NCBI GenBank assembly: GCA_018993155.1
Contig: JAGKSX010000090.1
Location: forward strand, 1 to 56,222
Direction: 5' to 3'
Origin: Hydrogenophaga sp.
Lineage (GTDB): Bacteria > Pseudomonadota > Gammaproteobacteria > Burkholderiales > Burkholderiaceae_C
DNA: 56,222 bases
The notes beneath the pieces were generated by a model. That model did no database searches. It was not told the DNA's origin and saw nothing but the letters and a program-made list of their open reading frames with translations. How positions within the stretch are numbered: position 1 is the first letter of the stretch; every line of letters starts with the position of its first letter. The position numbers were made by a program, and so were the translations under genes. This document shows, one piece after another, positions 27,448 to 35,734 of the stretch.

Positions 27448-28407
27448 TCAGAAGTACCCGTCTTTCTTGCGCTTTTCCATCGAGGCGTCGGACGTCTTGT
27501 CGTCCATGCGCGTGGCGCCGCGTTCGCTGACCTCGGCGGCCAGCGTCTCGATCACGATGTCGTCGGCCGTGGCGGCCAGGCTCTCCACCGGGCAGGTGCA
27601 GGTGATGTCGCCCACGGTGCGGAAGCGCACGTCGCGCACTTCCACGGTTTCGCCGTCGCGCGGCGGCGTGAGTTCGGTCACCGGCACGAGCAGGCCGCGG
27701 CGGTCGATCACTTCGCGCTGGTGCGTGTAGTAGATCGAGGGCAGGGCGATGTTTTCGCGCGCGATGTACTGCCACACGTCGAGCTCGGTCCAGTTGCTGA
27801 TGGGGAACACGCGGAAGTGCTCGCCGGGCTGGATCCGGGTGTTGAACAGCGTCCAGAGTTCGGGGCGTTGCGCCTTGGGTTGCCACTGGCCGAAGCTGTC
27901 GCGGTGGCTGAAGATGCGCTCCTTGGCGCGGGCTTTCTCCTCGTCGCGCCGCGCGCCGCCGATCAGCGCATCGAAGCGGAATTCCTCGATGGCTTCCAGC
28001 AGCGTGACCGACTGGTGCACGTTGCGGCTCTCGCCCGGGTGGGCCAGGCGCACGGTGCCGCGTGCCATGGAATCCTCGACGCTGCGCACAATCAGTTCGG
28101 CGCCGAGCTCCTTGGCGCGCAGGTCGCGGAAATCGGTCACTTCGGGGAAGTTGTGGCCGGTGTCGATCATCAGCAAGGGGTAGGGGATGCGGCCGGCGCC
28201 GAAGGCCTTCTCGGCGCACTTGAGCATCACCAGCGAGTCCTTGCCACCCGAGAACAGCAGGGCGGGGCGCTCGAAGGCGGCAGCGACCTCGCGCAGGATG
28301 AAGATGGTTTCCTCTTCCAGGGCATCCAGGTGGGCGTTGCTCAGGTGGTGATCGCTGGCGTGTTGCAGCGCGGTCTGGATCACGGCGGTTTCGGTGCGGG
28401 CGGTCAT
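27448..28407 (-). CDS. cysD: Sulfate adenylyltransferase, catalytic subunit
   Basis: Small subunit of ATP sulfurylase, forming APS from ATP and sulfate. The 319-residue protein has the PP-loop FSGGKDSLVMLK near 53, IDTGHNFPEV near 82, GARRDEEKARAKERIFS near 158, and the C-terminal tail MEKRKKDGYF, which is near-invariant in CysD. The ATG at 28407 overlaps the cysH stop by 4 bp, showing translational coupling. The frame is open upstream inside cysH but has no CysD similarity there. Confidence 0.96.
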   Translation of the reverse strand: MTARTETAVIQTALQHASDHHLSNAHLDALEEETIFILREVAAAFERPALLFSGGKDSLVMLKCAEKAFGAGRIPYPLLMIDTGHNFPEVTDFRDLRAKELGAELIVRSVEDSMARGTVRLAHPGESRNVHQSVTLLEAIEEFRFDALIGGARRDEEKARAKERIFSHRDSFGQWQPKAQRPELWTLFNTRIQPGEHFRVFPISNWTELDVWQYIARENIALPSIYYTHQREVIDRRGLLVPVTELTPPRDGETVEVRDVRFRTVGDITCTCPVESLAATADDIVIETLAAEVSERGATRMDDKTSDASMEKRKKDGYF

Positions 28408-29153
28408 GCGGGGGGCCGTTCGAGAGACGATACGAGGGGTTCGGCGGCGGGTTGCACATGCAGGCCGCATTCCTTGGCGCTTTCCTGCTCCCACCACCAG
28501 CGGCCGGCGCGGAAGTCCTCGCCGACGCTGATGGCGCGCGTGCAAGGCGCGCAACCGATGCTGGGGAAGAACTGGTCGTGCAGTTCGTTGTAGTCGAGCT
28601 GTTGCTCGGCGATGAAGTGCCAGACGTCGCCCCAGGTCCACTCGACGATGGGGCTGACCTTGATGCGCTCGGGCTCCTGCACGATCTCGCCGACCTCGGC
28701 GCGTGCGTTGGACTGCTCGCGGCGCAGGCCGGTGATCCAGCCGTCCTGGCCGGCCAGGGCGCGTGCCAGCGGTTCCATCTTGCGGATGTCGCAGCAGGCC
28801 TTGCGCAGTTCGATGCTCTGGTACATCGCTTCTTCGCCGTTCTTGCGCACGAAGTGGATGACCGATTCCTGCCTGGGTCGGAACACCTGCACGCTGATGC
28901 CGTAACGCTGCTCGATCTTCGGGATCAGCGCGAGCGTCTCCGCGTGCAGCTTGCCGGTCTCCAGCACGAAGACGCTGGCCTCGATGCTGGCCAGGTGCAG
29001 CAGGTGCGTGACCACCATGTCTTCCGCGCCCAGGCTGGAGGCCTGGGTGAGCTTGGGGTGGTTGGCGGCCGTCTCGCGCAGCAGCGCGATGCTGCGCTCG
29101 ACCTTGGCGGCAAAGTCGGCCGAGGGGCGGTTGTAGAGGGCGATGGCGGTCAT
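28404..29153 (-). CDS. cysH: Adenylyl-sulfate (APS) reductase
   Basis: Reduces activated sulfate to sulfite. The 249-residue protein has the PAPS/APS reductase fold with SSLGAEDMVVTHLL near 39 and the C-terminal ECGLH, whose Cys229 is the catalytic residue. It also carries Cys120-Cys121 (ACCDIRK) and Cys201-Cys204 (IGCAPCTR), the four ligands of a 4Fe-4S cluster. This CC..CxxC set marks enzymes that use APS directly; classical PAPS reductases lack it. The lack of a cysC kinase in the operon agrees. Start MTAIALYNRP at 29153. It overlaps cysD by 4 bp and lies 19 bp after the DUF934 gene. Confidence 0.94.
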   Translation of the reverse strand: MTAIALYNRPSADFAAKVERSIALLRETAANHPKLTQASSLGAEDMVVTHLLHLASIEASVFVLETGKLHAETLALIPKIEQRYGISVQVFRPRQESVIHFVRKNGEEAMYQSIELRKACCDIRKMEPLARALAGQDGWITGLRREQSNARAEVGEIVQEPERIKVSPIVEWTWGDVWHFIAEQQLDYNELHDQFFPSIGCAPCTRAISVGEDFRAGRWWWEQESAKECGLHVQPAAEPLVSSLERPPA

Positions 29154-29172
29154 GGCGGCGGCTTTGGAACGC

Positions 29173-29565
29173 TCAGGCGGTGGCGGCGAAATGCGGCGCG
29201 GTATGCACCGCGTCGCCCTGGTAGAAGGCCGGGTAGTGCTGCAGCAGCGCTTCACCATGGGCGAGGTTCTGGTCCGCGCGCAGCACGGCCTGGCTGAAGC
29301 CGCTGCGCTGCATCTGCACCAGCTGGTCGATCAGCACGTCGCCGGTGGCGCGGATCTCGCCGGTGAAGCCCAGGCGGCGGCGCAGCAGAAAGGCCTGGCT
29401 GAAGGCGCGGCCATCGCTGAACTTGGGGAAGTGCAGCTCCACGACGCGCACGCCGCTCAGGTCGGCTTCGCGCGGATCGGCGTCGTTGGCGATCGAGAGG
29501 CGTTGCGACTCGGCTTCGGTGGCGGTGAAGGTGTCGGCGCTGAAGAGTTGAAGGTTCTGGCTCAT
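29173..29565 (-). CDS. DUF934 family protein, sulfite reductase-associated
   Basis: A 130-residue protein of the DUF934 family (PF06073), recognised by VVELHFPKFSDGRAFSQAFLLR near 40-61 and GEIRATGDVLIDQLVQM near 70-86. Members are annotated as putative oxidoreductases, but no activity is established that I know of. It is consistently found between cysI and cysH in betaproteobacteria, as here (11 bp after cysI, 19 bp before cysH), so it probably assists sulfite reduction, for instance as an electron-transfer or assembly partner. There are no cysteines or cofactor motifs in the sequence. Confidence 0.85.
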   Translation of the reverse strand: MSQNLQLFSADTFTATEAESQRLSIANDADPREADLSGVRVVELHFPKFSDGRAFSQAFLLRRRLGFTGEIRATGDVLIDQLVQMQRSGFSQAVLRADQNLAHGEALLQHYPAFYQGDAVHTAPHFAATA

Positions 29566-29576
29566 GCGGTCTCTCC

Positions 29577-31352
29577 TCAGGCGGCGGCGCGGGCCGTGCT
29601 CGTGCGCACCGCGTTGGCGGCGGTCTTGAACGGGTCGGCGCCGGTGCGGCGCAGGGTGTTCACGAAGGTCTCCTGGCCCGTGCGCTGAGCGCGGTAGGTG
29701 TCGAGCAGGGCCTCGATCACGTCGGGCACTTCGCTGGCGGCGAAGGACGGGCCGATCACCTTGCCCGGCGTGGCGTCGCCCGAGAGGCGCGTGCCGTCCG
29801 AGCCGCCGAGCGTGACCTGGTACCACTCCTGGCCGTCCTTGTCGACGCCCAGGATGCCGATGTGGCCGCTGTGGTGGTGGCCGCAGGAGTTGATGCAGCC
29901 GCTGATGTGCAGGTCGATCTCGCCCAGGTCGTGCAGCTCGTCGAGGTCCTTGTAGCGACCCAGGATGGCCTGTGCCAGCGGCAGCGAGCGCGCGTTGGCG
30001 AGGTCGCAGAAGTCGCCGCCAGGGCAGGCGATCATGTCGGTGAGCAGGCCGATGTTGGGCTTGGCCAGGCCCAGGCGGCGCGCTTCGCGCCACAGTTCGG
30101 GCAACTGGTCGCAGCGCACCCAGGGCAGCAGCAGATTCTGTTCGTGCGTCACGCGGGCTTCGCCGGCCGAGAAGCGCTCGGCCAGTTCGGCGGCGCGCTC
30201 CAGTTGCTCGGCCGTGGCGTCGCCAGGGGCCTGGCCAAAGCGCTTGAACGACAGCGTGACGGCGCGCAGGTCCGGGTTCTGGTGCGGCTTCACGTTCTGC
30301 TGCAGCCAGCGACTGAACTCCAGGTCGTCCTCGGCCGCGGCCTTGAGGATGTGCGCGATCTTGGCGTCGGCGCTCTTGCGGTCGCAGTTGAGCTGCGGCG
30401 GCACGAAGAAGGCGCTCACGCGGTCCAGCTCGGCCTGGCTGATGGTGTGCGGCGCGCCGTCTTTTTCAATGATGTCGAGGTACTCGGCTTCCACCTGGTC
30501 GGTGAAGGCCTGGCCTTCGGCCTTCACGAGGATCTTGATGCGGGCCTTGTAGATGTTGTCGCGGCGGCCGAAGCGGTTGTAGGCGCGCACCACGGCTTCG
30601 AGGTAGTTGAGGATCTGGTTCCAGGGCAGGAACTCGCGGATCACGCTGCCGATGATGGGCGTGCGGCCCATGCCACCGCCCACGCGCACCTGGAAACCCA
30701 GGTCGCCGTCGACGTTGCGCAGCAGGCGCAGGCCCACGTCGTGCCAGGGGGTGGCCGCGCGGTCTTCGCGCGCGCCGGTGATCGCCACCTTGAACTTGCG
30801 CGGCAGGAAAGCGAACTCGGGGTGCAGCGTGCTCCACTGGCGCAGGATCTCGGCGAAGGGGCGCGGGTCGGCGACCTCATCGACCGCGATGCCGGCGAGC
30901 GCGTCGGTGGTGATGTTGCGGATGCAGTTGCCGCTGGTCTGGATGCCGTGCAAGCCCACGCTGGCCAGCAGGTCCATCACATCGGCCGAGCGCGAGAGCG
31001 GGATCCAGTTGTACTGCACGTTCTGGCGCGTGGTGAAGTGGCCGCAGCGGTCGGGCAGCGTGGGCACTTCGGACAGGCCCGCATTGGCCTTGGAGACGTC
31101 GTGATCTTCCTTGTGATCGAAGTCGCGCGCGATCTTCGCCAGCACACGCAGCTGCGGGCTGGAGATCTCGCCGTAGGGCACCGCCACGCGCAGCATGGGC
31201 GCGAAGCGCTGCACGTACCAGCCGTTCTGCAGGCGCAGCGGCTTGAACTCGTCGTCGCCCAGCGTGCCGGCTTGCCAGCGGGTCAGCTGGTCCCGGTACT
31301 GGGCGGCGCGCAGGTGCACGAACTGGCGGTCAAAGTCGGAATATTGGTACAT
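29577..31352 (-). CDS. cysI: Assimilatory sulfite reductase hemoprotein
   Basis: Siroheme enzyme reducing sulfite to sulfide by six electrons. The 591-residue protein has two nitrite/sulfite reductase half-domains with the ferredoxin-like RCGHFTTRQNVQYNW near 102-116, and the siroheme/4Fe-4S ligands Cys443, Cys449, Cys486 and Cys490 (CPGGDFC, then CINSC). It could be called a nitrite/sulfite reductase, but operon context with cysH, cysD and cysN settles sulfite. There is no cysJ flavoprotein in the operon, so electrons may come from ferredoxin. It follows the TSUP permease gene by 22 bp. Confidence 0.94.
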   Translation of the reverse strand: MYQYSDFDRQFVHLRAAQYRDQLTRWQAGTLGDDEFKPLRLQNGWYVQRFAPMLRVAVPYGEISSPQLRVLAKIARDFDHKEDHDVSKANAGLSEVPTLPDRCGHFTTRQNVQYNWIPLSRSADVMDLLASVGLHGIQTSGNCIRNITTDALAGIAVDEVADPRPFAEILRQWSTLHPEFAFLPRKFKVAITGAREDRAATPWHDVGLRLLRNVDGDLGFQVRVGGGMGRTPIIGSVIREFLPWNQILNYLEAVVRAYNRFGRRDNIYKARIKILVKAEGQAFTDQVEAEYLDIIEKDGAPHTISQAELDRVSAFFVPPQLNCDRKSADAKIAHILKAAAEDDLEFSRWLQQNVKPHQNPDLRAVTLSFKRFGQAPGDATAEQLERAAELAERFSAGEARVTHEQNLLLPWVRCDQLPELWREARRLGLAKPNIGLLTDMIACPGGDFCDLANARSLPLAQAILGRYKDLDELHDLGEIDLHISGCINSCGHHHSGHIGILGVDKDGQEWYQVTLGGSDGTRLSGDATPGKVIGPSFAASEVPDVIEALLDTYRAQRTGQETFVNTLRRTGADPFKTAANAVRTSTARAAA

Positions 31353-31374
31353 CGTCTTCGTGGGTCTTCAGGAA

Positions 31375-32166
31375 TCAAAAAACGAACAGCTTGGTGCCGG
31401 CGTAAGCCAGCAGCAGCGACAGCGCCGAGCGCACCAGGCGTTCGGGGGTGTGGCGCATCAGCCGCGTGCCCAGCCAGATGCCGGGCAGCGAGCCGGCGAG
31501 CAGCTTGGCCAGCAGCGGCCAGTCGACCGAGCCCAGGCTCGCGTGGCCCAGGCCGGCGACCAGCGTGAGCGGCACGGCGTAAGCGATGTCGGCGGCCACG
31601 ATGCGGGGCAGCGGCAACAGGGGAAACAGCAACAGCAGCACGGAAACGCCGATGGCGCCTGCACCGACCGAGGTGAGCGTGACGATGGTGCCGATCACCG
31701 CACCGAACAGCACCGGCAGGCTCCAGTGGCGCGCATGCGTGGCCTGGGCCAGCTGGCTTTCGGGCAATTGGCGGGGCAGCTGTTTGCCGCGCGCCGCCTT
31801 GTAGAGCATGGCCACCGCCGTCAGCAGCAGCGCCACGCCCAGGGTGTTCGTCATCAGCGATTGCACCGCAGCGCTCGTGGGGCCGAGCTGGCGCAGCACC
31901 AGCAGGGTCAACAGGGCCGCCGGCAGGCTGCCGGCGCTCAACTGGCCGACCACGCGCCAGGGCACCAGCTTCTGCCGCGCCAGGCTGACCGTGCCGCCCA
32001 TCTTGGTGAAGGCGGCGAACAGCAGGTCGGTGCCGACCGCGAGGTACGGTTTGACGCCGAAAAAGAAGATCAGGATGGGCGTCATGAGCGAGCCGCCGCC
32101 CACCCCCGTGAGACCCACGATGAGTCCCACGGCAAATCCGGCCAGAATGATGGCGATGTCAGGCAT
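31375..32166 (-). CDS. TSUP/TauE-SafE family membrane transporter
   Basis: A 263-residue inner-membrane protein with about eight helices and the family hallmark GLTGVGGGSLMTPILI near 18-33, repeated in weaker form in the second half (TLTSVGAGAIGVSVLL). TSUP proteins move sulfur compounds such as sulfite, sulfoacetate or sulfate. As first gene of the cys operon it probably imports sulfate or exports excess sulfite. The ATG at 32166 (MPDIAIILAGF) begins right at helix 1; the upstream open frame crosses the promoter and is not used. Confidence 0.88.
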   Translation of the reverse strand: MPDIAIILAGFAVGLIVGLTGVGGGSLMTPILIFFFGVKPYLAVGTDLLFAAFTKMGGTVSLARQKLVPWRVVGQLSAGSLPAALLTLLVLRQLGPTSAAVQSLMTNTLGVALLLTAVAMLYKAARGKQLPRQLPESQLAQATHARHWSLPVLFGAVIGTIVTLTSVGAGAIGVSVLLLLFPLLPLPRIVAADIAYAVPLTLVAGLGHASLGSVDWPLLAKLLAGSLPGIWLGTRLMRHTPERLVRSALSLLLAYAGTKLFVF

Positions 32167-32190
32167 GGGCGAGACTGTAGAGAGACATCG

Positions 32191-32240
32191 ATATATCCCA
32201 AACGATTTTTTGTTCATGGGTATATGCCACTCGGGAATAA
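32191..32240 (-). promoter_or_regulatory. Control region of the cys operon, candidate CysB site
   Basis: The 166-bp gap between the TSUP gene and the divergent receiver-like gene contains an AT-rich stretch unlike its surroundings. An imperfect dyad pairs ATATATCCCA (32191-32200) with TGGGTATAT (32217-32225), and TTATTCCCG lies further upstream on the minus strand (near 32232-32240). LysR-type CysB binds long, weakly conserved AT-rich sites just upstream of cys promoters, so this is the natural target for the cysB gene at 44746. No clear -35/-10 pair could be fixed. Confidence 0.45.
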
Positions 32241-32332
32241 ACAAATGAGCGATGTGCCGAATCGCACACGAGATGGCCGCTCGTCGTACAACTCCGACCG
32301 CACATCGGTCTGCTGGGCGTAACATCCGCGCC

Positions 32333-33145
32333 ATGCAAAAGCAGCGCATCCTGGTCAGCGTGGTCGGTTTCTCCGACGTGGAACGCCATGCGCTCAACAC
32401 CGTGTTCCGCCTGTCGCAGGAACGCGAGCTGTCCTATGCCCCCTGGGTGCCCCTGGCCCCGCCGGGCGCGGTCATCCCTTCCGGCGTGGCCCAGGTGGCC
32501 TTGGTGGATGGCGAAAGCCTGGAGGCCGTGCTGTCGCACGCCAAGGAGATGCCACCCGGGCAGCGCCTGATCTGGGTCGGCCCGGACGCCCCCGAGCACG
32601 CCTGGCGGGTGCTGGACCGGCCGATCGAATGGGCTGCCGTGCTGCACGACCTGGATCTGGTGTTCGCCGCCCGGCAGGCCGATTCGGGCCTGCTCGACCT
32701 GGACGTGACCGCACCGGCACCGCTGGACATCGACCTCGAGATGGACACCGCCGAAGCCACCGACATGACCCGGCGCGCCCTGGTGGTGGGGGCCGAGGAT
32801 CAGGAAGGCACCTACCTGCGCACCCGCCTGGCCCTGGCGGGCGTGGGCCATGTGGACGAAGTGGTCGACACCGAGACCGCGCTGGAACTCATGGAGCGCA
32901 ACCGCTATGTGTGCGGCGTGTTCAATCTGGACGACCACCGCATCGACGTGTGGGCGCTGATGCGCCACTTCGTCGCCCGCAATCCCCAGGCGCTGACCCT
33001 GGCCACCACCGAACTGGCCGGCCCGCTGGCGGGCTGGTGGCGCCGCCGCCGGGTGCGGCGCGACGCGCACCGCGTGGGCATCACGGCCCTGCTGGAGCGG
33101 CCGTTCCAGCCGCGCCAGGTGTCCGAGTGGCTGGACCTGATCTGA
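32333..33145 (+). CDS. Protein with two degenerate receiver-like halves
   Basis: A 270-residue soluble protein I could not assign to a named family. Residues 148-270 follow the response-regulator receiver pattern, but the phosphorylated Asp is replaced by Asn198 (VFNLDD) and the conserved Lys by Arg256 (ERPFQP). Residues 5-112 repeat the same layout more weakly, with LVDG near 58 and LDRPIEW near 94 at the corresponding strand ends. Between them is an Asp/Ala-rich linker. A phosphorylation-independent scaffold or sensor role is possible. It is divergent from the cys operon and convergent with the oxidase gene, with only 1 bp between the stops. Confidence 0.7.
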   Translation: MQKQRILVSVVGFSDVERHALNTVFRLSQERELSYAPWVPLAPPGAVIPSGVAQVALVDGESLEAVLSHAKEMPPGQRLIWVGPDAPEHAWRVLDRPIEWAAVLHDLDLVFAARQADSGLLDLDVTAPAPLDIDLEMDTAEATDMTRRALVVGAEDQEGTYLRTRLALAGVGHVDEVVDTETALELMERNRYVCGVFNLDDHRIDVWALMRHFVARNPQALTLATTELAGPLAGWWRRRRVRRDAHRVGITALLERPFQPRQVSEWLDLI

Positions 33146-33146
33146 G

Positions 33147-34307
33147 CTACTGACGGCGCGCCTGTTTCCAGGCGAAGCGCGAGGGATCGATCGCCCGCAG
33201 CAGGTCCTCCTCCACGTTGGGCATGGGCTCACCCTCCATCTGGGCGGCCAACTGGTTCGCGCACCAGGCGGCCAAGGTGATGCCGCGCGAGCCCAGCGCG
33301 GTCAGCAGGTAGAGCCCGGGCTGGCGAGGGGTGTCTGCCGGGGGCACACGGGCCCGCCGGGCGCCGGCCGCCTCCATGTGGGCCTTCAGGGCGTCCCCGT
33401 CGGGCACCGCACCCACCAGCGGCAGGCGGTCCAGCGAGGCGCAGCGCACCTGCGCCCAACCCAGCAACTGGCCTTGCTGCCAGGCCTGGCGCAGGCCCAG
33501 CGCCGCCGGCGGGCAGATGGCCTCCAGGCTCTCGGCGTTGCGCTCGTGCGCCTGCTCGCTCAGCTGCGTGCTGTTCTCGCCGCGCTCGTAGGTGGAGCCC
33601 ATGGCCCAGACGCGCGCCGGCCAGGCGGGCGGCAACCCGGTGTCTTCATAGAGGGGCACGTACACGCCGTTGTCGCGTTGCGGGCGCTCGGCCAGCGGGT
33701 CGCCGCTCTGGGCGGCCAGGCTCATCTGGCCCTTGACGGGGCGCAGGGGCAGGGCGCCGAGGTCCATCCAGCCGGCGGGCCCTGTCAGCAGGGCATGGCT
33801 GCCAAAGGCCGCGGTGACCACGGCCACGGGGGCTTCAGCCACGCAGCGGCCCTGGGCATCCAGCGCCTGCCAGCCCCGGGCGGAGCGGGCCAGCGTCTGC
33901 ACCGGGGTTTGCCACACGCACGCCAACGTGCACAGGTTCGCGGCTTCATCGAGCCAGGCCCGCACCAGCGCGGCCGGGCGCACCAGCGCGGCGGGCCCGC
34001 GGCCCGGATCGTGTCCCAGGTTGTCCACCTCACAGGCTTGCCAGCCCTGGCCTGGTGGAACCAGCCGCTGCAGTTCGGCCAGGGTGGTCGCCACGCCCAG
34101 CGCGGACAGCCGCGACAGCGGGGTGGGCGAGCGGGTGACGTGGGGGCTCAGCATGCCCACCGGCAGGGCCGAGGCGCCTTGCGCCGGGCCGCTGGCGGCA
34201 TCGACCAGCGTGAGCCGCCAACCGCGCCGCGCCAGCGCCGCGCAGACGGCGGCGCCCGCCAGGCCGGCGCCGATCACCAGGGCATGGCGGGCTTGGGGTG
34301 GGGGCAC
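33147..34307 (-). CDS. FAD oxidoreductase, stand-alone MnmC C-terminal (oxidase) type
   Basis: About 386 residues with an N-terminal FAD loop VIGAGLAGAAVCAALARRG, a GASALPVGMLSPH stretch, RPVKGQMSL, and a C-terminal TALGSRGITLAAWCANQLA followed by EEDLLRAIDPSRFAWK. These blocks match the oxidase half of bifunctional MnmC, which converts carboxymethylaminomethyl-uridine at the tRNA wobble position. The N-terminal methyltransferase half is absent: upstream is yggX. Glycine oxidase or D-amino-acid dehydrogenase would be alternatives. The start is uncertain; GTG at 34307 lies 15 bp after yggX and just before the FAD loop. Confidence 0.72.
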   Translation of the reverse strand: MPPPQARHALVIGAGLAGAAVCAALARRGWRLTLVDAASGPAQGASALPVGMLSPHVTRSPTPLSRLSALGVATTLAELQRLVPPGQGWQACEVDNLGHDPGRGPAALVRPAALVRAWLDEAANLCTLACVWQTPVQTLARSARGWQALDAQGRCVAEAPVAVVTAAFGSHALLTGPAGWMDLGALPLRPVKGQMSLAAQSGDPLAERPQRDNGVYVPLYEDTGLPPAWPARVWAMGSTYERGENSTQLSEQAHERNAESLEAICPPAALGLRQAWQQGQLLGWAQVRCASLDRLPLVGAVPDGDALKAHMEAAGARRARVPPADTPRQPGLYLLTALGSRGITLAAWCANQLAAQMEGEPMPNVEEDLLRAIDPSRFAWKQARRQ

Positions 34308-34321
34308 GGCCCGGGCGGCGG

Positions 34322-34603
34322 TCAGTTGCCTTCGGGCGGCGGCGGCACGAAACCAGCGGCGGCGTCGGCACCCTCGCCGAAGAAGTGCTTTTCCATCTGG
34401 CGCGCGAGGTACTGGCGCGCGCGCGCGTCGGCCAGGTTCAGGCGGTTTTCGTTGAGCAGCATGGTCTGGTGCTTGAGCCAGGCGGCCCAGGCTTCCTTGC
34501 TCACGTTCTCGTACAGGCGCTTGCCCATTTCGCCCGGGTAGGGCGGAAAGTCCAGGCCTTCGGCTTCCTTGCCGAGCTTGATGCAATGAACGGTGCGTGC
34601 CAT
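34322..34603 (-). CDS. yggX: Probable Fe(2+)-trafficking protein YggX
   Basis: A 93-residue protein linked to iron-sulfur cluster protection under oxidative stress. It has the conserved start [16 protein letters not shown] with Cys7, then [20 protein letters not shown] and [13 protein letters not shown], all typical of the family. The final Pro-rich tail FVPPPPEGN is longer than in E. coli. AGGA precedes the ATG at 34603. The MnmC-like gene follows at 14 bp, so the two are probably cotranscribed. A dyad-containing AT-rich region lies upstream. Confidence 0.95.
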   Translation of the reverse strand: MARTVHCIKLGKEAEGLDFPPYPGEMGKRLYENVSKEAWAAWLKHQTMLLNENRLNLADARARQYLARQMEKHFFGEGADAAAGFVPPPPEGN

Positions 34604-34644
34604 GAGAAACGTCCTAGGAGGTGTGGGTTAGATGGATTGGTTAT

Positions 34645-34668
34645 AACGAACTGAAGAAATAATTCGTT
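34645..34668. promoter_or_regulatory. Dyad in the yggX-fpr intergenic region
   Basis: AACGAA (34645-34650), 12-nt AT-rich spacer, TTCGTT (34663-34668), 42 bp upstream of yggX in the 278-bp gap to the divergent fpr gene. TATAAC on the minus strand (34641-34646) may be a -10 box. Size and spacing suit a LysR- or SoxR-like site, but I cannot name the factor. Near fpr, TACAAT at 34848-34853 is a -10 candidate without a good -35. The rest of the gap shows nothing I recognise. Confidence 0.4.
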
Positions 34669-34881
34669 CCCGGACAGGCCGATCGTCGGCATGATCCGGG
34701 ACTCTTTGTTCGTCGGCGCAGTTCGCCGTGGTGGGCGCAAGGCCCCGGGTATCCCGGGCAGCCCGTCACTGTAGCAAGGTTTCGGTGCCCGTCCTGTGAG
34801 TGGGGCTGGCCGATCACCCCGCCAGCCGCACGGCCGGCCCGACTTTTTACAATACGGGGTTCGACCCCATCAGGATCTCTC

Positions 34882-35652
34882 ATGAGTGCATTTCTGGAAG
34901 AGCGCGTGCTCAGCGTTCACCATTGGACCGATCGGCTGTTCAGCTTCACCACCACGCGCGACACCTCGCTGCGGTTTTCCAACGGCCACTTCACCATGAT
35001 CGGCCTGCGGGTGAACGACAAGCCCCTGCTGCGCGCCTACAGCATCGTCAGCCCGAACTGGGCCGACCACCTCGAGTTCCTCAGCATCAAGGTGCAGGAC
35101 GGCCCGCTGACCTCGCGCCTGCAGCATATCCAGGTGGGCGACAGCATCGTCGTCGGCCGCAAGCCCACCGGCACCCTGCTGATCGACTACCTGTTGCCGG
35201 CCAAGCGCCTGTACCTGCTGGGCACGGGCACCGGCCTGGCACCCTTCATGAGCGTCATCCGCGATCCGGAAACCTACGAGCGCTTCGAGCAGGTCGTGCT
35301 GGTGCACGGCGTGCGCCAGGTCAAGGAGCTGGCCTACCGAGAACTGATCACCGAGCAGCTCAAGCAGGACGAGTTCCTGGGCGAGGCCGTGCAGCAGAAG
35401 CTGCTGTACTACCCCACCGTCACGCGCGAGCCCTTCATGCACCAGGGCCGCATTCCCCAACTGCTGGGGGATGGCGTGATTGCCAAGGACCTGGGTATTC
35501 CGCCCCTGAACCCGGCCGAAGACCGGGTGATGATCTGCGGCAGCCCCGAGATGCTGCGCGACCTCAAGGCCCTGTGCGAGAAGCGCGGCTTCAAGGAAGG
35601 CAACACCACGACGCCGGGCGATTTCGTCATCGAACGCGCCTTCGTGAGCTGA
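34882..35652 (+). CDS. fpr: Ferredoxin/flavodoxin-NADP+ reductase, plant-type fold
   Basis: FAD enzyme of 256 residues that transfers electrons between NADPH and ferredoxin or flavodoxin, often in oxidative stress defence. The FAD motif RAYSIVS is at about 52-58, the NADP loop LLGTGTGLAPFMSVI near 112-126, and CGSPEML near 220. The C-terminus ends ERAFVS rather than in the aromatic-Glu pattern of some Fpr proteins, and bacterial subclass I enzymes vary there. It is unrelated in fold to the FNR at 24580. It is divergent from yggX, and both are commonly oxidative-stress genes. Confidence 0.93.
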   Translation: MSAFLEERVLSVHHWTDRLFSFTTTRDTSLRFSNGHFTMIGLRVNDKPLLRAYSIVSPNWADHLEFLSIKVQDGPLTSRLQHIQVGDSIVVGRKPTGTLLIDYLLPAKRLYLLGTGTGLAPFMSVIRDPETYERFEQVVLVHGVRQVKELAYRELITEQLKQDEFLGEAVQQKLLYYPTVTREPFMHQGRIPQLLGDGVIAKDLGIPPLNPAEDRVMICGSPEMLRDLKALCEKRGFKEGNTTTPGDFVIERAFVS

Positions 35653-35734
35653 AGCGGGGGAACTTGCGGGGGATCGCCGGGCTCAGTGATCTGTCCCGCC
35701 CGGCGGCCGCTTTCTCCCAACTTCAGGACTTCCC

